A stretch of DNA of 64,000 nucleotides from Candidatus Eisenbacteria bacterium. Its GTDB lineage: Bacteria > Eisenbacteria > RBG-16-71-46 > SZUA-252. The stretch is from assembly GCA_005893305.1 (NCBI GenBank), contig VBOZ01000017.1:77635-141634 (forward strand), in the 5' to 3' direction. Below, piece by piece: positions 32,923 to 41,144 of this stretch. The translations under genes and the position numbers were made by a program. The notes below the pieces were generated by a model. It was not told the DNA's origin. It saw only the letters and a program-made list of their open reading frames with translations, and did not search any database. How positions within the stretch are numbered: the first letter of the stretch is position 1; each line of letters starts with the position of its first letter.

Positions 32923-35159
32923 TGCCGATCGAGCGGACGCGGAGCCGGCCGATCCGGATCTGGCGGAGCGCGGCGCTCGCCGCGTTTCACGCGGCACTGC
33001 TCGCGGCGGCATCGCCCGGGACGGCCTTCGCGACGCGGCTCTTCATCAAGAACCACGTCAACTCGAACCAGATCGTGGGCCTCGCGGCGTGGCAGGGGAG
33101 GCTCGCGGCCGCGACGTTCGGTGGGGTAGTCTTCGCCGATCCGGCCACGGGTGCCCTCACGAAGCTGATCCGGGCCCCGGGCGGCCTCCCCTCGAACCGG
33201 ATCCTCTGCGTCGTATCGAGCCCGAGCGGGTCCCTCTGGGCGGGCACCGCGGACAGGGGGCTCGCGCGGCTCCGTCCCGACGGCGGGTTCCGCCGGACGC
33301 TCACGTCGTTCGACGGCCTGCCGAGCGATCGCGTGCAGGCGCTCTATGTCCACGGCGACAGCGTCTGGGTCGGGACGAGCGGCGGCGTCGCGCTCTTCAC
33401 CGAGAACCCGATCACCGGGCAGTTCGCGCTCCGGCGGTCCGATTCGAGCGCGAGCACGGGAGGCGCGCTCGTCGCCGACGACATCCGCGCGTTTCAGATG
33501 GTGGGCGACACGATCTGGTGCGCCACCTCCGCCGGCCTCTCTGCGTTCGCGGGCGGTACATGGCTCAATCGCGCGGCGGCGCTCGGGGTCCCGGTGCGGG
33601 ACCTCGAGCTCCACGCCGACACGCTCTGGGCGTCCACGGTGGCGGGACCCCGCCGCTACGCGGCCGGCGTCTTCACGACCGTCGCGGCGGGGCATGCGGG
33701 CGAAAGCATCGCCCTCCACTCGACCGGCGGCGTCCTCTATTCGGGCACGACCGGCTCGGGCGTGTACCGCTATTCCCCCGGTGCCGGCTGGACCGCGCTC
33801 GGCTTGGTCGGACTCTCCAACGGCCGCGCGAACGATCTGGAGTCGGCGCCCGACGGAAGGCTCTGGATCGCCACCGACAATGGGCTTGCCAGGGACCTGA
33901 GCCCCGCGGTCGGTTGGGAGCTCCACCTCTCTCCCGGACCGGCGGTGAACGGGACGCAGCGCGCCACGGCCGACGCGCGCGGGGTTTGGTTCGCGACCGG
34001 GAATTCCGTGGAGCCCAGCATTCTCCACTACGACGGGCAGAGCTGGACCGAGCTCACCAACTTCTCGACCGGCGGCTCCCTCCAGCAGGCGAGCGTGTTC
34101 GGCATCTTCTCCGATGGCGCCGGAAAGCTCTGGATCGCTCACTGCTGCAGCGCCGGGGACCCGAAGCCCCGGACGGAGCGGTGGGACCCGGCGACCGGAG
34201 TATGGGACACCCTCGGCGTGACCAACCTCTACGCGTTCGCGCAGACTTCGACCGGCCTGGTCTTCGGGGTGAGCGTCGAGCACGGGAACGGCGCCTATGC
34301 CTTCGACGGCACGACGGCGGCGCTCCTCGACTCGCTGACCCCTTCGAACACACAGGGCGGAACGGGCGTCGGCATCGCGAGCAACAACCTACGCGGGGTC
34401 TCGTTCGACGCCGCGGGGCGCGGCTGGTTCGCCCTGGCCACGAGCGGGCTCAGCATCTGGGATGGGAACGGAACCCTCACCGACCACTCCGACGACCGCT
34501 GGCTTCGCTACACCGGAACCGGATTTCCGAGCGATCAGACCACCGCGGTCGTGACGACCGGGGCTTCCTCCGGATGGGTCGGGACCGTCGGCGGCCTCGT
34601 GCGCATGGTCAACGATTTCGTCGATCCAGCGGCGACGGCCGCGACGAACGCGAAGCTCCCCTCGCCCCAGGTCAAAGACCTCGTCCTCGACTCCGACGGA
34701 AACCTCTGGGTCGCCACGTCCGGGGGCCTCGCCCGCGTCGAGGCCGTGACCGGCGTCGTCGAGAGCTGGAGCGCGCTCGACGGTCTGGCCGGCGACGACG
34801 TTCAGTCGCTCGCCTGGGACTCCGGCCGCGGCGTCCTCTGGGCGGGAACCTCCGACGGCATCTCCGAGATCTTCCCGGGCGCGGGCTCAAGCGGGTTCAG
34901 CGACCGATCGTACCTCTACCCGAGCCCGCTCGGAGCGACCGCGACCGCGCTCCGCCTCGGGGGGATCACCGACGAGGTTTTCGGCGAAGTGCGCGACCTG
35001 ACGGGCGCGCTCATCCGGCGCTTCCGCTGCGATCCGGCGCACAACGAGGTGTGGGACCTCCGCCTCGCGAACGGATCACCGGCCGCACCGGGCGTCTACG
35101 TCGTCGTCTTGAGGGCCGGCGACCGCTCGCGAATTCTTCGAACGGCGGTCGTGCGGTGA
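32922..35159 (+). CDS. Exported beta-propeller (two-component-regulator-propeller-like) protein with sorting-type C-terminus
   Basis: The 745-residue product has an N-terminal signal segment (about 16-36, ending TAFA). Many short propeller repeats of the pattern 'G-L-P-S-x-x-V-x-x-hydrophobic, then h-W-V-G-T-x-x-G-L-x-R-h' follow, for example LPSNRILCVVSSPSGSLWAG, LPSDRVQALYVHGDSVWVG and LPSPQVKDLVLDSDGNLWVA. These resemble the periplasmic sensor propellers of hybrid kinases, but no kinase or membrane helix follows. The last ~85 residues (YLYPSPLGATATALRLGG to APGVYVVVLRAG) resemble FlgD-Ig-like/type-A sorting domains. It overlaps its neighbours by 1 and 4 nt, so it is expressed with glycan genes, but its ligand is unknown. 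Confidence 0.82.
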   Translation: MPIERTRSRPIRIWRSAALAAFHAALLAAASPGTAFATRLFIKNHVNSNQIVGLAAWQGRLAAATFGGVVFADPATGALTKLIRAPGGLPSNRILCVVSSPSGSLWAGTADRGLARLRPDGGFRRTLTSFDGLPSDRVQALYVHGDSVWVGTSGGVALFTENPITGQFALRRSDSSASTGGALVADDIRAFQMVGDTIWCATSAGLSAFAGGTWLNRAAALGVPVRDLELHADTLWASTVAGPRRYAAGVFTTVAAGHAGESIALHSTGGVLYSGTTGSGVYRYSPGAGWTALGLVGLSNGRANDLESAPDGRLWIATDNGLARDLSPAVGWELHLSPGPAVNGTQRATADARGVWFATGNSVEPSILHYDGQSWTELTNFSTGGSLQQASVFGIFSDGAGKLWIAHCCSAGDPKPRTERWDPATGVWDTLGVTNLYAFAQTSTGLVFGVSVEHGNGAYAFDGTTAALLDSLTPSNTQGGTGVGIASNNLRGVSFDAAGRGWFALATSGLSIWDGNGTLTDHSDDRWLRYTGTGFPSDQTTAVVTTGASSGWVGTVGGLVRMVNDFVDPAATAATNAKLPSPQVKDLVLDSDGNLWVATSGGLARVEAVTGVVESWSALDGLAGDDVQSLAWDSGRGVLWAGTSDGISEIFPGAGSSGFSDRSYLYPSPLGATATALRLGGITDEVFGEVRDLTGALIRRFRCDPAHNEVWDLRLANGSPAAPGVYVVVLRAGDRSRILRTAVVR

Positions 35160-36130
35160 GGGTCGCCTCGGAAGTCGGGCTGGTCTCGCCGCCGGACACG
35201 TCGGCGTGGGACGGCTTGGTCGCCGCGTCTCCGGAAGCGACCGTGTTCCACACCTCGGCCTGGGCGAAGCTCTGGACCGAAGAATGGAAAGGCTCCAAGT
35301 GGGAGGCGATCGTCGTACAGGATTCGTCAGGCTACTCGGGCGGGATCGGCATGATCTCCCGCCGGCGGGGAATCTTCCGGACCGTCGAGTCGATGCCGTT
35401 CGGAACCTACGGAGGGCCGATCGTTCGCGAGGGGCATCCGGATCCCTCCGCGGTGCGCCGCCTTCTCATGGAGGCGTATGCCGCCCGAGTGGCCCGGAGG
35501 CTCGTGGCCCGCTCGCGCGTCACCTGGTACGAGGGGACCGCGGGCGATTTCCCGGACAACCTCCGCCCGGAGGAATCGATCACGCACGTGCTTGCGCTCT
35601 CGAGCGACTACGAGAGCGTGGCGAAGGGATTCTCTCCCTCGACGCGGCGTCTCGTCCGGCAGGCCGACGAGAGCGCGCTCTCGATCCGCGTCGCCGAGAC
35701 GTCCGAAGATCTTCACGCGTTCTACGAGATCGCGGTGGAGACCGTTCGCCGCCGCGGCGGAACGCCCAAGCCGTATTCGCTCTACGAGCGAATCTTGAAA
35801 TCCCTCGTGCCGGCCGGGCTCGCCCGGTACCACCTCGTCCTCCACGAGGGGGCGGCCGTCGCGGCGAGCCTCCACCTGTTCCACGAGGGGACCGCGATGA
35901 GCTGGCTCCCGGTCTCGCGCGAGTCGTCGTGGCATCTCCGCCCGAACAACTACCTCATCGCGAGCCTCCTCGAGACCCTCTGCGGGGCGGGCTACCTCGA
36001 GTACAACTTCGGCGCGACGCCTCTCGGCGCCGCCGGTCTCGTCCGGTTCAAGGAAGGATGGGGCGCGCGACCGCGGTCCGTCCTGATCGCGGGGCGCCGA
36101 AGCGCCCTCCACCGGCGACTTCGCTCCTAG
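35156..36130 (+). CDS. FemAB/GNAT-like acyltransferase
   Basis: The 324-residue protein resembles FemAB-type double-GNAT proteins: it has an N-terminal VFHTSAWAKLWTEEW, a central FSPSTRRLVRQADE, then FYEIAVETVRRRGGTPKPY and the late EYNFGATPLGAAGLVRFKEG-type motif. Such proteins attach amino-acyl or acyl groups to peptidoglycan precursors or to surface glycans. In a glycan cluster, acylation of a sugar or lipid intermediate is the more likely role, but this is inference. GTG at 35156 overlaps the propeller gene's stop. Confidence 0.8.
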   Translation: MRVASEVGLVSPPDTSAWDGLVAASPEATVFHTSAWAKLWTEEWKGSKWEAIVVQDSSGYSGGIGMISRRRGIFRTVESMPFGTYGGPIVREGHPDPSAVRRLLMEAYAARVARRLVARSRVTWYEGTAGDFPDNLRPEESITHVLALSSDYESVAKGFSPSTRRLVRQADESALSIRVAETSEDLHAFYEIAVETVRRRGGTPKPYSLYERILKSLVPAGLARYHLVLHEGAAVAASLHLFHEGTAMSWLPVSRESSWHLRPNNYLIASLLETLCGAGYLEYNFGATPLGAAGLVRFKEGWGARPRSVLIAGRRSALHRRLRS

Positions 36131-36137
36131 GACGCCG

Positions 36138-37253
36138 GTGAGGATTCTCCTCCTCGCGCACGCCCCGGCGGTGCACACGCGGCGCTGGGCGCAGGGGCTT
36201 CGGGAGCGCGGTCACGAGCTTCGTCTGCTGACGGCGACCGAATCGGAGGTGCCGTCCGGCGTGCCCACGCGCGTCGTCGGTTGGCCCCTGCCGATCTCGG
36301 CGCTCCGCTACGCGAGCGCCCGCAAGGCGGTCCGGCAGGAACTTCGCGCGTTCCGTCCCGACGTGACCGTCGCGCACTTCCTGCCGAGCTACGGCTTCCT
36401 CGCCGCCCTGGCGGGGGCCACCCCGTGGATGCTCGTCTGCTGGGGCTCCGATCTGCTCCGGAACGCCACGCGCACGCCATTTCATCGCGCTCGGGCGCGC
36501 TGGACGCTCCGCAGCGCGCAATTGATCCACGTCGATGCCGGGAATCTCGAAGAAGCGGCGTTGCGCTTGGGTGCCGAGCCCGAGAAGGTCTGGAAGCGCG
36601 CGTGGGGCGTCAACGTCCGCGCGCTCGAGCCAAAGGAAGCCTGGGCCGCGCGTCGCGCCGGGTCCAGCGCGCTCCGCGTCCTCTGGACACGCCAGCTCGA
36701 GACGCTCTACGACCCCGCGACCTTCGTGCGCGCGCTCGGAATCCTGGGCCGGAAGGGCGTCGCCTTCCGCGCGACCATGGCCGGAGCCGGGCCGCTTCGC
36801 CCCGACCTTGAAGCACTCGCCCGACGCGAGGGAATCGCGGAGCAGGTCGTCTTCACCGGATGGGTCGAGGGCGAGAAGCTCCTCGCGCTCTATCGGGGCC
36901 ACGATGCGTACGTTTCTCTCTCCCGGTCCGACTCGACATCGCAATCGCTCCTCGAGGGAATGGCCGCGGGCTTGGCGCCGGTGGTGACCGACATCGCCGG
37001 AAACCGGGAGTGGGTGACGCATCGGCGCGAGGGCCTGCTCGTGCCGGTCGGCGACGCGGAGGCGGTCGCCTGCGCGTTGGCCGAGATCGCGCGCGACGCG
37101 GCCACCGCCGGCGCCATGGCCGATCGCGCGCGGGCCGCCGTGACCTCCGGCGCGAGATTCGACGACACGCTCGCGGAGACGGAGGAGCGGCTCCGCGCGA
37201 TCGCGGTCACCGCCGCAGGGCGGAACGGCGCGCTCCGCGGAGACCCCGCTTGA
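36138..37253 (+). CDS. GT4-family glycosyltransferase
   Basis: The 371-residue GT-B enzyme begins VRILLLAHAPAVHTRRWAQG. It has WGSDLLRNA, LWTRQLETLYDPATFV, FTGWVEGEKLLALYRGHD and the donor-site signature SDSTSQSLLEGMAAGLAPVV. The start is GTG at 36138, eight bases after the FemAB-like gene. Its stop overlaps the TTG of the next glycosyltransferase. Donor and acceptor are unknown. Confidence 0.88.
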   Translation: MRILLLAHAPAVHTRRWAQGLRERGHELRLLTATESEVPSGVPTRVVGWPLPISALRYASARKAVRQELRAFRPDVTVAHFLPSYGFLAALAGATPWMLVCWGSDLLRNATRTPFHRARARWTLRSAQLIHVDAGNLEEAALRLGAEPEKVWKRAWGVNVRALEPKEAWAARRAGSSALRVLWTRQLETLYDPATFVRALGILGRKGVAFRATMAGAGPLRPDLEALARREGIAEQVVFTGWVEGEKLLALYRGHDAYVSLSRSDSTSQSLLEGMAAGLAPVVTDIAGNREWVTHRREGLLVPVGDAEAVACALAEIARDAATAGAMADRARAAVTSGARFDDTLAETEERLRAIAVTAAGRNGALRGDPA

Positions 37254-38587
37254 AACGGCTCCTCGTCCTCGCCTACTTCTTCCCGCCGATCGGCGGCGGC
37301 GGGTGCCAGCGTTCCCTGAAGCTCGTCCGCTACCTGGACCCGCTGGGCTGGACCTCGACTGTCGTGACCGCGCGCGATCCCGACTACTGGATCCTCGATC
37401 CCACGCTGCTCGAGGAGGTCCCCAACTCGACCGAAGTGATCCGCGCACGCGGGATGACGTCCCATCGTTTGCTCCGGCTCCTCGCGGGCGGGGGCGTGGC
37501 GGTCGAGCGGCGGCAGGGCGGGCGCGACCCGCGCTCGTTTCAAGCATTGAGGAAGCTTCAGTCGTGGCTCCTCATCCCGGACGGATATCTGCCGTGGGCG
37601 CGGGAGGCGGAGCGAGCCGCGGCCCGGCGCATCGAGGCGGGAGGCGTGGATGCGATCTGGACCACGTCGTCCCCGGAGAGCGCCCATCTGGCGGGGAAGG
37701 GTCTCAAGCGGCGCTTCGGCCTCCCGTGGATCGCGGACTTCCGCGATCCCTGGGTCGGGCGCGTAACGTACGCGCCGCCGACGCCGTGGCACGACGGGCG
37801 TCACCGCGCGCTCGAGCGCGCGGTCGTCGAAGCGGCCGACCGAGTCACGCTCGTGAGCGAGGCGATGGTCGCTCTGTACCAGGGGCGATATCCCGGCCTT
37901 CCGCCGGAGCGCTTCGTCTACGTTCCGAACGGCGTCGATTCGGACGACTGGCGCCGGGTCGACCGGCTGACGCCCACGGCCGCGTCGATCGAAGAGGAGA
38001 ATCGCGACCGCGGGAGGCTCGTCCTCCTGCACGCAGGGCAGCTCGCGCATCGTCCCACGGCACGCACGCTGCTCGGGGCCGTGCGGCGGGTGATCGAAGC
38101 GGATCCCTCGGCCGAGGAATGGATCAGGCTCCGGTTCCTCGGTGGGAACGAGGAGCTTCTCCCGGACGATCTCGAAGACCTTCAAGGGATCGTCGAGCTC
38201 GAGCCATCCCGGCCGCACCTCGAGGCCCTCGCCGCCATGAAACGGGCCGGGGCGCTCGTCCTGCTTGGGCACGGCGGAGAAGCCGATGCGCTCCTCTACA
38301 CCGGCAAAATCTACGAATACCTGACAAGCGGGCGCCCCGTGCTCGGGATACTGGACCCCGGCCCGGGCGCCGACCTACTCCGGGCATCGGGCGCGGGTCC
38401 AGTTTGCTCGGCCCGCGACGAGGGGGCCACCGCCGAGGCGATCGGACGCCTGTTCTCCGAGTGGCGCCGCGGCGGGGGTCTCTCCTCCGCGCCGCCCCGG
38501 CCGCAGGCCCCGGAATGGGAGCGAAGCGCCGTCGCGGCGCGGGTCGCAGGGCTCCTCTCCGGCCTCGATTCACACCCCCGCAACTAG
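37250..38587 (+). CDS. GT4-like glycosyltransferase
   Basis: The 445-residue protein starts KRLLVLAYFFPPIGGGGCQR, a common N-terminus for GT-B enzymes of exopolysaccharide loci. It has WIADFRDPW, VYVPNGVDSDDWRR, VLLHAGQLAHRPTARTLL and the donor-binding KIYEYLTSGRPVLG. The TTG at 37250 overlaps the upstream stop (TTGA). It is the last gene of the glycan region; a 194-nt gap with the dcw promoter follows. No terminator hairpin was seen after its stop. Confidence 0.87.
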   Translation: MKRLLVLAYFFPPIGGGGCQRSLKLVRYLDPLGWTSTVVTARDPDYWILDPTLLEEVPNSTEVIRARGMTSHRLLRLLAGGGVAVERRQGGRDPRSFQALRKLQSWLLIPDGYLPWAREAERAAARRIEAGGVDAIWTTSSPESAHLAGKGLKRRFGLPWIADFRDPWVGRVTYAPPTPWHDGRHRALERAVVEAADRVTLVSEAMVALYQGRYPGLPPERFVYVPNGVDSDDWRRVDRLTPTAASIEEENRDRGRLVLLHAGQLAHRPTARTLLGAVRRVIEADPSAEEWIRLRFLGGNEELLPDDLEDLQGIVELEPSRPHLEALAAMKRAGALVLLGHGGEADALLYTGKIYEYLTSGRPVLGILDPGPGADLLRASGAGPVCSARDEGATAEAIGRLFSEWRRGGGLSSAPPRPQAPEWERSAVAARVAGLLSGLDSHPRN

Positions 38588-38667
38588 ACTTTCCCCACCT
38601 CTCCTCAAAATCCCGTAACTCATTACATAACACCATCATATTTTTGTAAAAAAGCCTGGAATCCGCC

Positions 38668-38696
38668 TTGACACCCCTTGGGTGCGGACGTACGAT
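38668..38696 (+). promoter_or_regulatory. Sigma70-type promoter of the dcw cluster
   Basis: A perfect -35 TTGACA (38668-38673), a 17-nt spacer and TACGAT (38691-38696) form the best housekeeping promoter in the window. It lies 86 nt before mraZ. An AT-rich stretch (about 38613-38654) just upstream stands out in this GC-rich DNA and could act as an UP element. Transcription would start near 38703. Confidence 0.85.
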
Positions 38697-38704
38697 GCGG
38701 CGCG

Positions 38705-38729
38705 TGGTGAATTGTGGGACGAAGTGGGG
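38705..38729 (+). promoter_or_regulatory. Triple MraZ-type operator (TGGNN repeats with 10-bp period)
   Basis: TGGTG (38705-38709), TGGGA (38715-38719) and TGGGG (38725-38729) are direct repeats separated by exactly five bases. MraZ of Escherichia coli is known to bind TGGGN repeats with five-base spacing upstream of its own gene. The array lies just downstream of the -10 box, over or after the predicted start of transcription, which suits autorepression of the dcw cluster. The first repeat deviates in its fourth base. Confidence 0.75.
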
Positions 38730-38781
38730 AACGCTTCGATCCCCATAGGCGGGACGTTCGGGGGGCATCAAGGGATCTGGG

Positions 38782-39222
38782 ATGGCGACGTTCCGCGGCA
38801 GTTACAAGCATTCCATTGATCACAAGGGGCGGGTGAGCATCCCTGCTCGCTTCCGGCGCCTCTTGTCGGGAGACGCGAGCGAGACGTTCGTGGTCCTCCG
38901 CGGTCTCGACGCTTGCGTCTCCCTCTTCCCGGCGGACGAGTTCAAGCGGCTCGAGGATCGACTCCGCTCCCGCTCATTCAGCGATCCAACCCATCGCCGC
39001 TACCAGCGCCATATGCTCCTCGACTCGCGCGATGAAACGCTCGACGCGCAGGGCCGCGTCGCGATTCCGCCGAGCCTCATCGCGCACGCCGCGCTGAAAA
39101 AGGAAGTGCTGGTGAACGGCGTGCTCGATCACATCGAAATCTGGAGTCCGGAAGAGTTCGAGAAATACATGGCCTCCTCGGACCGCACGTACGAGGACAT
39201 GGCCGGAGAGCTTCTCCTGTGA
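38782..39222 (+). CDS. mraZ: Transcriptional regulator MraZ
   Basis: The 146-residue protein has two SpoVT/AbrB-type halves: FRGSYKHSIDHKGRVSIPAR with FRRLL at the N-terminus, and MLLDSRDETLDAQGRVAIPP in the second half. MraZ is a ring-forming DNA-binding protein that represses the dcw operon. The TGGNN triple repeat upstream is its probable operator. The start ATG has AAGGGA about 7-12 nt upstream. Its stop overlaps the STAS gene's GTG. Confidence 0.95.
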   Translation: MATFRGSYKHSIDHKGRVSIPARFRRLLSGDASETFVVLRGLDACVSLFPADEFKRLEDRLRSRSFSDPTHRRYQRHMLLDSRDETLDAQGRVAIPPSLIAHAALKKEVLVNGVLDHIEIWSPEEFEKYMASSDRTYEDMAGELLL

Positions 39223-39671
39223 CGCGCGCGACGATCGATTCGCGAGCGGCGGGCGCGGCGGATCGACCCACCTATCAGTGGGAGGCCGCGCGCGGCGGCG
39301 CGCTCAAGCTCCGACTCTTCGGCAGCCTCGGGCGCCGGGAGCTCACGCGCGTCGTCGACGCGATGGTCGAGTCCGGAGGCTCTCCGCGCGACTCCCTTCG
39401 CATCGACTTCGAAGACGTGAGCCATCTGGATTACCGGGGTCTCTCGGAATTCACGTTGGCGCTCCAGCGCCTGCGCGATCGGGGAGCCTCGATCTGGTTT
39501 GTCGGGCTGAATCCGTACCTGCGCGCGCTCTTCCATGTGGCCGGCCAGGCGCCGGCTCTGAGCCGTCTCGAATGGCGCGCGACCGACTTCGAATCTGCGA
39601 GCTTCGCCCGCAGCCCCGCCGGAATTCCGGGGGCCGCCCGGGCGGAAGCCTGGGGCAAGACCAGGTACTAG
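39219..39671 (+). CDS. STAS-domain protein inside the dcw cluster
   Basis: The 150-residue protein has a single STAS fold (about 18-115) of the anti-sigma-factor-antagonist type: LKLRLFGSLGRRELTRVV, then FEDVSHLDYRGLSEFTLALQ and GASIWFVGLNPYLRALFHVAG. In classical anti-anti-sigma factors the phosphorylated Ser lies in D-S-S-G-L; here the site reads DYRGL, so it cannot be switched in the usual way. No anti-sigma kinase is nearby. It lies between mraZ and rsmH with a 4-nt overlap upstream and a 10-nt gap downstream, so it should be co-expressed with division genes. Its partner is unknown. Confidence 0.8.
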   Translation: MTRATIDSRAAGAADRPTYQWEAARGGALKLRLFGSLGRRELTRVVDAMVESGGSPRDSLRIDFEDVSHLDYRGLSEFTLALQRLRDRGASIWFVGLNPYLRALFHVAGQAPALSRLEWRATDFESASFARSPAGIPGAARAEAWGKTRY

Positions 39672-39681
39672 GGGATCGCCG

Positions 39682-40599
39682 ATGCCGGGTCACGTCCCGG
39701 TACTGAGGCAGGAGGCCGTGCGGCTGCTGGTGACCGACCCTGGGGGAACGTATTTGGACGCGACCCTGGGGTTGGGCGGCCACAGCCGCGAAATCGTGGC
39801 GGCGTTGGGAGGGGAGGAGGCTAGGGTCATCGCAATGGATTGCGATCCGGCGGCGGTCGAGCGCGCTCGCGCGAATCCGCCGGCGCCGCCACACCGATTC
39901 ACCGCCGTCCGCGGGCGGTTCTCCGAGATCGATCAGGTTCTCGGGGGGCTCGGCATCACGGGCGTGCATGGCCTGCTGGCCGATCTCGGCATCTCCTCGG
40001 ACCAGCTGGACGATCCGGCGCGGGGTCTCTCCTTCGCCCAGGATGGCCCGCTCGACATGCGCCTCGATCCGTCGCTCCCGATGACGGCGGACGCGTGGAT
40101 CCGGGGAACGGACGACCGCGCCCTCGAGGCGGCCCTCCAATCGTACGGGGAGCTGCCCCGGGCCCGCGCCGCGACGCGCGCGATCCGACGCGCGGCGTCC
40201 GAGCACCATCCGCTCACGACGCGCACGCTTCGAGAGGCGCTCCAGCCGATCTATCCCGGTCCATCGCGGCCCCGCCGGATCGCGCAGGCCTTCCAGGCGC
40301 TCCGGATCGCCGTGAACCACGAGCTCGAGGAGCTCTCCGCGCTGCTCGAGATCGCGGCGCGCGTCGTTCTGCCCGGCGGCACGCTCTGCGTCATCGCCTA
40401 TCACTCGCTCGAAGACCGAATGGTGAAAACCGCCATCCGCCCGCCGCGCCCCATGGACGCGTGGGTGGAGCCGACCCCGTCGCCGTGGGTGCCGTTGACC
40501 CCGCGGCCGATCCGCCCCTCGGTTGAAGAAGTCCGCTTGAACCCGCGTGCCTCGAGCGCGCGCCTTCGAGCGGCACGGAGAAAGGAGACTGGTTCGTGA
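39682..40599 (+). CDS. rsmH: 16S rRNA (cytosine-1402-N4) methyltransferase RsmH
   Basis: The 305-residue enzyme (formerly MraW) methylates C1402 of 16S rRNA using S-adenosylmethionine. It starts HVPVLRQEAVRLL and has the SAM-binding TLGLGGHSREI and MDCDPAAVERA, then GLLADLGISSDQLDDPARGL, QAFQALRIAVNHELEEL and the C-terminal NPRASSARLRAARR. This is its usual dcw position. The C-terminal region overlaps ftsL by 4 nt (GTGA). Confidence 0.95.
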   Translation: MPGHVPVLRQEAVRLLVTDPGGTYLDATLGLGGHSREIVAALGGEEARVIAMDCDPAAVERARANPPAPPHRFTAVRGRFSEIDQVLGGLGITGVHGLLADLGISSDQLDDPARGLSFAQDGPLDMRLDPSLPMTADAWIRGTDDRALEAALQSYGELPRARAATRAIRRAASEHHPLTTRTLREALQPIYPGPSRPRRIAQAFQALRIAVNHELEELSALLEIAARVVLPGGTLCVIAYHSLEDRMVKTAIRPPRPMDAWVEPTPSPWVPLTPRPIRPSVEEVRLNPRASSARLRAARRKETGS

Positions 40600-41144
40600 G
40601 CGTAGCCAGCAACATTCTCGAGATTGTGACCCCCGGCGGAGCGATTTCCGGACGGTCGGGAGGCGCCCCGGCGCGCGCTTCCGCGAGGGCCGATTCCGGC
40701 CGCGTCTACCTGAGGCGTTACTCGGTGCAGGCGCCGCGGCCCCGGTACGGCAAGCTGCTCCTCGCGCTCTTCGTGCTGGGCTCGCTCCTCTTCTCCAAGG
40801 TCTGGGAGAGCACCATCACGAATTCCCTCTCGATGGAGCGGGAGCGGCTGCGGAGGGAAGTGCGGGGCCTCGAGAACCGGATCCGTCTCTCGTCGGAGCT
40901 CCGCGACCAGGCGGCGCTGCGCGAGGGAATCGATTCCCAGACGCTGCGCGCGCAGGGATTCGTCGCCCCCGATCCGGCGCGGATCATCGAGATCGATCTG
41001 GATCAGGCGATCCCGCGCGCCGTTTCGCGACCCGGAGTGGTCGACCGGCTCGGCGCGTTCTTCCGGCGAATTCACAAGGGCCGACCCGCGCCGCTTGACG
41101 CGGACGTCACGGCCGTGCCGGTGCGGGCGGCGGTGGGTCGATGA
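40596..41144 (+). CDS. ftsL: FtsL-like cell division protein
   Basis: The 182-residue protein has FtsL topology: a cytoplasmic N-terminus of about 48 residues, one membrane helix (LLLALFVLGSLLFSKVW, about 51-67) and a coiled-coil stretch (MERERLRREVRGLENRIRLS, about 77-96). A longer tail follows. FtsL connects FtsB, FtsQ and the FtsWI synthase. Sequence conservation in this family is low, so the call rests on topology and on position between rsmH and ftsI. The N-terminus is longer than usual. GTG start and ATGA stop overlaps bind it to both neighbours. Confidence 0.75.
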   Translation: MSVASNILEIVTPGGAISGRSGGAPARASARADSGRVYLRRYSVQAPRPRYGKLLLALFVLGSLLFSKVWESTITNSLSMERERLRREVRGLENRIRLSSELRDQAALREGIDSQTLRAQGFVAPDPARIIEIDLDQAIPRAVSRPGVVDRLGAFFRRIHKGRPAPLDADVTAVPVRAAVGR

